Below are positions 50,763 to 53,500 of a stretch of 53,500 nt of DNA, piece after piece. Position 1 is the first letter of the stretch. Every line of letters begins with the position of its first letter. Below the pieces are notes generated by a model. It searched no databases. It was not told where the DNA came from and was given only the letters and a program-made list of their open reading frames with translations. Origin of the DNA: an uncultured Alphaproteobacteria bacterium. Its GTDB lineage: Bacteria > Pseudomonadota > Alphaproteobacteria > HIMB59 > GCA-002718135. A program made the translations under genes and the position numbers. The stretch spans positions 1 through 53,500 of the forward strand of contig CACFOQ010000009.1 in assembly GCA_902567855.1 (NCBI GenBank), written 5' to 3'.

Positions 50763-52160
50763 ATATTGATCAGTAGCAAATAAATTATTATTATCACTTA
50801 TATTTTTTTCATTAACAAAATCAATAAAATTAGGAAACAATTTTTTAAAATTTTTTTTATCTAAATGGAGATCTTTTGTTAAATAAATTTTGCCATTTAT
50901 TTTAAAGAGAAAATTTGAAATTTCATCAATAAAATATTTAAATTGATAATTAAAATTTTTATTAATAGGTATGTCTAAAACAATACTATATCCATCACCA
51001 GAAAAATGAAGTTCATTGGTAATTTTTGCTTTTTTATATTTCTTTATAGGACATAATATTCCTTCAAATTTATATTTTTGGCAAATTAACAAAATTTTTT
51101 TTATATTCTTATTTGCATCTTTAATTGGAATGAAAGGTTGGATTGTAAATAAACCTTCTTTGATAAAAATATCAGGATAATTAGGAATAAAATTATTATC
51201 TATCCAGACAAATTTTATAAAGTTAACTTTTTTAAGTCCTAATGAAGAAAAACTAAAAATTATAGAATTTGCAAGTTTAAATAAGAATCTACAATATATT
51301 TTTGAAAGTATCCATATTGTAATTTTTTGTGGTAAAAATAAAAATTTTTTTTTATTTTCTCGAATAGATATTTTTTTTTCTAAAATTGAATGATTATCAT
51401 TTTTATTTATAAAAGTAGCTGTCCTAAATAAACCTCGGCCAATTTTTTTATCTCTAGAAAAACAATCTATCCATCCTATTGCATAATCATATTCTTTAGT
51501 ATTCAAATTTTCAAAATTTTTTATCATTGAATCAATATTATCAACTCTTTTAGTGTGAGTTTGTAAAACTAGTGATTTTTTCTTTTTTAATTGTAAGGTT
51601 ACTTCTAAGATTAGATAGTATAAACCCATGCCTCCAAAAATATTATTTAATTTATTAGAATTATTTTCATTAAATTTAATTTCTTGAATTTTTAAATTTG
51701 AATCCAAATACTTAATACTAGAAACATTTTCATTAAAATATCCATTTTTAAAACAATCTTTTCCATGAATATTATTTGAGATAGCCCCTCCAACAGAAAC
51801 CTGTAAACCTCCAGGTGTAGATTCTAATATAAAATTTTTAGATAATATATGCTTATAGATTTCAATTAACGAGATTCCTGCCTCCACAGTGATTAATTGA
51901 CTTTTTGAATCAAAATTTATGATTTTATTAAATTTAGATAAATCACATGTAATTTCATTTTTGATATAAGACTGATCACCAAAACTACAACCTCTACCTC
52001 TAATAGCTATTCTTTTTTTTTGATTTTTGGCAAACTTTAAAACTTCAATAATTTGATTAATATTTTCTGGATAGGTCAAGTTTGTTTCTACAAATTTTGA
52101 TTTAGTCCAACCAGAAATTTTGACTTTTTTATAATAATTATTTTCTTTTATATTTGTCAT
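50742..52160 (-). CDS. DprE1-like FAD-binding oxidoreductase
   Basis: A 472-residue FAD_binding_4 flavoenzyme. It begins KKVKISGWTKSKFVE, similar to the GWGR start of DprE1, and continues with the flavin-binding IAIRGRGCSFGDQSY (~50-64), LESTPGGLQVSVGGAISNNIHG and AIGWIDCFSRDKKIGRGLFR, a DprE1-like pattern. DprE1 oxidises decaprenylphosphoryl-beta-D-ribose at C2 as the first half of an epimerisation. No partner reductase (DprE2-like SDR) is next to it in view; the MaoC-SDR fusion is 6.5 kb away. It overlaps the cupin gene by 23 bases, so the pair is likely coupled. Confidence 0.78.
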   Translation of the reverse strand: MTNIKENNYYKKVKISGWTKSKFVETNLTYPENINQIIEVLKFAKNQKKRIAIRGRGCSFGDQSYIKNEITCDLSKFNKIINFDSKSQLITVEAGISLIEIYKHILSKNFILESTPGGLQVSVGGAISNNIHGKDCFKNGYFNENVSSIKYLDSNLKIQEIKFNENNSNKLNNIFGGMGLYYLILEVTLQLKKKKSLVLQTHTKRVDNIDSMIKNFENLNTKEYDYAIGWIDCFSRDKKIGRGLFRTATFINKNDNHSILEKKISIRENKKKFLFLPQKITIWILSKIYCRFLFKLANSIIFSFSSLGLKKVNFIKFVWIDNNFIPNYPDIFIKEGLFTIQPFIPIKDANKNIKKILLICQKYKFEGILCPIKKYKKAKITNELHFSGDGYSIVLDIPINKNFNYQFKYFIDEISNFLFKINGKIYLTKDLHLDKKNFKKLFPNFIDFVNEKNISDNNNLFATDQYLRLMQK

Positions 52161-52470
52161 GTATTCTAACTACATCATCTAAATGCGGGGTTGAACATTC
52201 TAAATATAAGCACTCATTATCTTCTACGCTCATTCTATGTTTTTGATTGGGAAGAATAGTAATAGTTTCGAAGGGTTTTAGAATTAAATTTGTATTTTTA
52301 ATTTGGATATTTAATTTACCTTTTAAAACTATAACAGTTTCTGTTTTTTTTTCATGGTATTGTAAACTTGTCATTTCATTTTTATTTAAAGTTAGTTTTT
52401 TAACACAATAATCTTTTGATAAAAAAATTATTTCTTCCTGACCCCAGGGTTTTTTTATTATTTTAGTCAT
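52138..52470 (-). CDS. Cupin of the mannose-6-phosphate isomerase type II C-terminal family
   Basis: A 110-residue single-cupin protein. It has PWGQEEIIFLSKDYCVKKL, the metal-site motifs SLQYHEKKTETVIVLKGKL and PNQKHRMSV, and the family ending STPHLDDVVRIHDKYKR, as in stand-alone sugar-phosphate isomerase or epimerase domains of glycan clusters. It would isomerise or bind a sugar phosphate, but no reaction can be named. It overlaps the oxidoreductase downstream by 23 bases and the upstream gene by 4. Confidence 0.82.
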   Translation of the reverse strand: MTKIIKKPWGQEEIIFLSKDYCVKKLTLNKNEMTSLQYHEKKTETVIVLKGKLNIQIKNTNLILKPFETITILPNQKHRMSVEDNECLYLECSTPHLDDVVRIHDKYKRK

Positions 52471-53132
52471 TTAATTTTACAATTTTTTTTAGTTATAGAA
52501 TATGAACCTTTATCATCAATGATTTTTGCATCTTTGCAATCTAAAAAATTTAAATTATTAATTTCATTAAATATAAAATTTCTCACATAGTCGTCTTTTT
52601 CATAAATTATTTCAAAATTTGTTTGCCAAGGCCAATAATTTTTTTGATTTTTATTTATTTTTATTCCATTAAGCTTAATAAAAGTATCATCATTTAAGAA
52701 GAATTGAATTTTATGATCTTTGATCTTTTCATAATTTATTTTTATCCATTCATATTTATCTTTAGTATTAAATTTTATATTATAATTATCACTTTTAATT
52801 TCTACATTGTTATTATACGTGTTTAATAATAAGAAAAAATATTTATCTTCATTTTGAAAATCAACTGAAGAAAAAAATAATGTAGATTTATCTTTGATAA
52901 GTAGATCACTCATATAAGTTCTATTTTTGCCATACCACCCTCTTTCAATACATTTACTAAAACCTGTTAACGAAAAACATTGGGGTCTTTTTTTCTTGTA
53001 AGATAGATTATTGGCAATCATTGGAGACACTGAAACAATATAAACTGAATTATAATTTTTTTTACTTAGAATTTTTTTATATAAATTAACAGTCATTAAT
53101 TCATCAATAAAAATATTTTTTATTATTTCCAC
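52467..53132 (-). CDS. Periplasmic-domain-like protein, probably the 3' part of a broken membrane glycosyltransferase gene
   Basis: A 221-residue frame without signal peptide or membrane segments, rich in beta-strand patterns (STLFFSSVDFQNEDKYFFLL, YNIKFNTKDKYEWIKIN). It begins inside the end of the preceding frame. Removing a single base in the run of six A's at about 53116-53121 (minus strand) joins the two into one chain reading FILEGGNNKNIFIDELMTVN without a stop. It is therefore probably the extracytoplasmic C-terminal domain of the membrane protein encoded upstream. I do not recognise a family from this part alone. Confidence 0.55.
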   Translation of the reverse strand: MEIIKNIFIDELMTVNLYKKILSKKNYNSVYIVSVSPMIANNLSYKKKRPQCFSLTGFSKCIERGWYGKNRTYMSDLLIKDKSTLFFSSVDFQNEDKYFFLLLNTYNNNVEIKSDNYNIKFNTKDKYEWIKINYEKIKDHKIQFFLNDDTFIKLNGIKINKNQKNYWPWQTNFEIIYEKDDYVRNFIFNEINNLNFLDCKDAKIIDDKGSYSITKKNCKIK

Positions 53133-53500
53133 CTTCTAATATAAATTTATATACAATCGATTTAAATGTGGAGTTATCAATATTTCCTTTATTAAAGATT
53201 ATGATATCTTCTTTGTTTAAAGACTTAAGAAAGCTTGCTATTTTTATAGAGTCTAAGTTAATATTGAGCGTTTCCTGATTGCTTTTTATTTTAAGATTTA
53301 GATGTTGAAAATTAAAAAATGTAGAAAATGAAAAAATACTTAAAACAAAGAATAAAATAACTATATTTTTCTTTTGTAGATTATTATTTAAATATAAAAT
53401 GTAATTTTCTTTAAAAAATAAAAAAATAATAGAAGAAAAAAATAATAATATTGTACTAGTAAAAATCTGTTGCATTCTTGTAATTACTGATGCTTCGGGT
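53104..53500 (-). CDS. Integral membrane protein, 5'-truncated by window edge
   Basis: The frame is open to the right edge: before the ATG at 53475 it continues PEASVITRMQQ, so the real start lies outside the window. Two hydrophobic segments are visible (TSTILLFFSSIIFLFF and KNIVILFFVLSIFSFSTFF), then a soluble stretch ending KGNIDNSTFKSIVYKFILEG. Topology fits the C-terminal part of a multi-pass (GT-C-like) membrane transferase with an extracytoplasmic tail, but this is weak evidence. It ends at a stop 29 bases past the start of the next frame; the two are probably one gene. Confidence 0.55.
   Translation of the reverse strand, partial: PEASVITRMQQIFTSTILLFFSSIIFLFFKENYILYLNNNLQKKNIVILFFVLSIFSFSTFFNFQHLNLKIKSNQETLNINLDSIKIASFLKSLNKEDIIIFNKGNIDNSTFKSIVYKFILEGGNNKKYFY

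Overview
The window is very AT-rich DNA, dense in genes, and its housekeeping gene order is alphaproteobacterial: carB-carA, yqeY-dnaG-rpoD, rnpB beside mraZ, then an almost complete division and cell-wall (dcw) cluster running mraZ to ftsZ and lpxC, with fumC and an SspB-type ClpXP adaptor nearby. Together with the base composition, tiny intergenic gaps and lysine/asparagine/isoleucine-rich proteins, this suggests a streamlined low-GC marine alphaproteobacterium (SAR11/Pelagibacterales-like or an AEGEAN-169/HIMB59-like lineage). The taxonomy is inferred from gene content and composition, not from a marker-gene comparison.

Region 1 (1-18110). carB (running off the left edge) and carA lie on the minus strand and diverge from yqeY, dnaG, rpoD and a metallo-beta-lactamase-fold hydrolase. 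A tRNA-Ile(CAT) gene follows, then a GH1 beta-glucosidase and a class II fructose-bisphosphate aldolase. Next are an mlaA-mlaC lipid-transport pair, uvrD, and an overlapping bamD-ligA pair. An AmpD-type amidase comes next, and the RNase P RNA gene has its own promoter inside the end of that amidase gene.

Region 2 (18111-36830). The dcw cluster is mraZ, rsmH, ftsL, ftsI, murE, murF, mraY, murD, ftsW, murG, murC, murB, ddl, ftsQ, ftsA, ftsZ, lpxC, all on the plus strand and mostly overlapping or a few bases apart. Four exact 10-bp-spaced CCCA/TGGG repeats upstream of mraZ look like the MraZ autoregulatory operator. A hairpin with a T-tract lies between ftsZ and lpxC, ending just before the lpxC start codon. 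MurE carries the DNPR motif, so the wall is meso-diaminopimelate type.

Region 3 (36831-42901). fumC, gpmA, sspB, a histone-deacetylase-family amidohydrolase, a GNAT-like protein, a methyltransferase, and a glycerol-3-phosphate dehydrogenase that lacks the usual C-terminal domain.

Region 4 (42902-53500) is accessory. It begins with a MaoC-hydratase/short-chain-dehydrogenase fusion gene flanked by an imperfect 55-bp direct repeat, next to a decayed LysE-type transporter remnant. A small barrel-like protein and a GatZ/KbaZ-like aldolase-family protein follow on the minus strand. Divergent from these is a tight five-gene plus-strand set: NTF2-like protein, family 2 glycosyltransferase, KdsC-like HAD phosphatase, a nucleotidyltransferase fused to an APH/choline-kinase-like domain, and a class III aminotransferase. 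Converging on it are a DprE1-like FAD oxidoreductase, a sugar-isomerase-type cupin and a membrane protein that appears split by a one-base frameshift and runs off the right edge. The enzyme classes fit synthesis, activation and transfer of an unusual amino-polyol or sugar substituent on a surface glycan or lipid. The product cannot be named from sequence alone, and this region is the best candidate for something undescribed.
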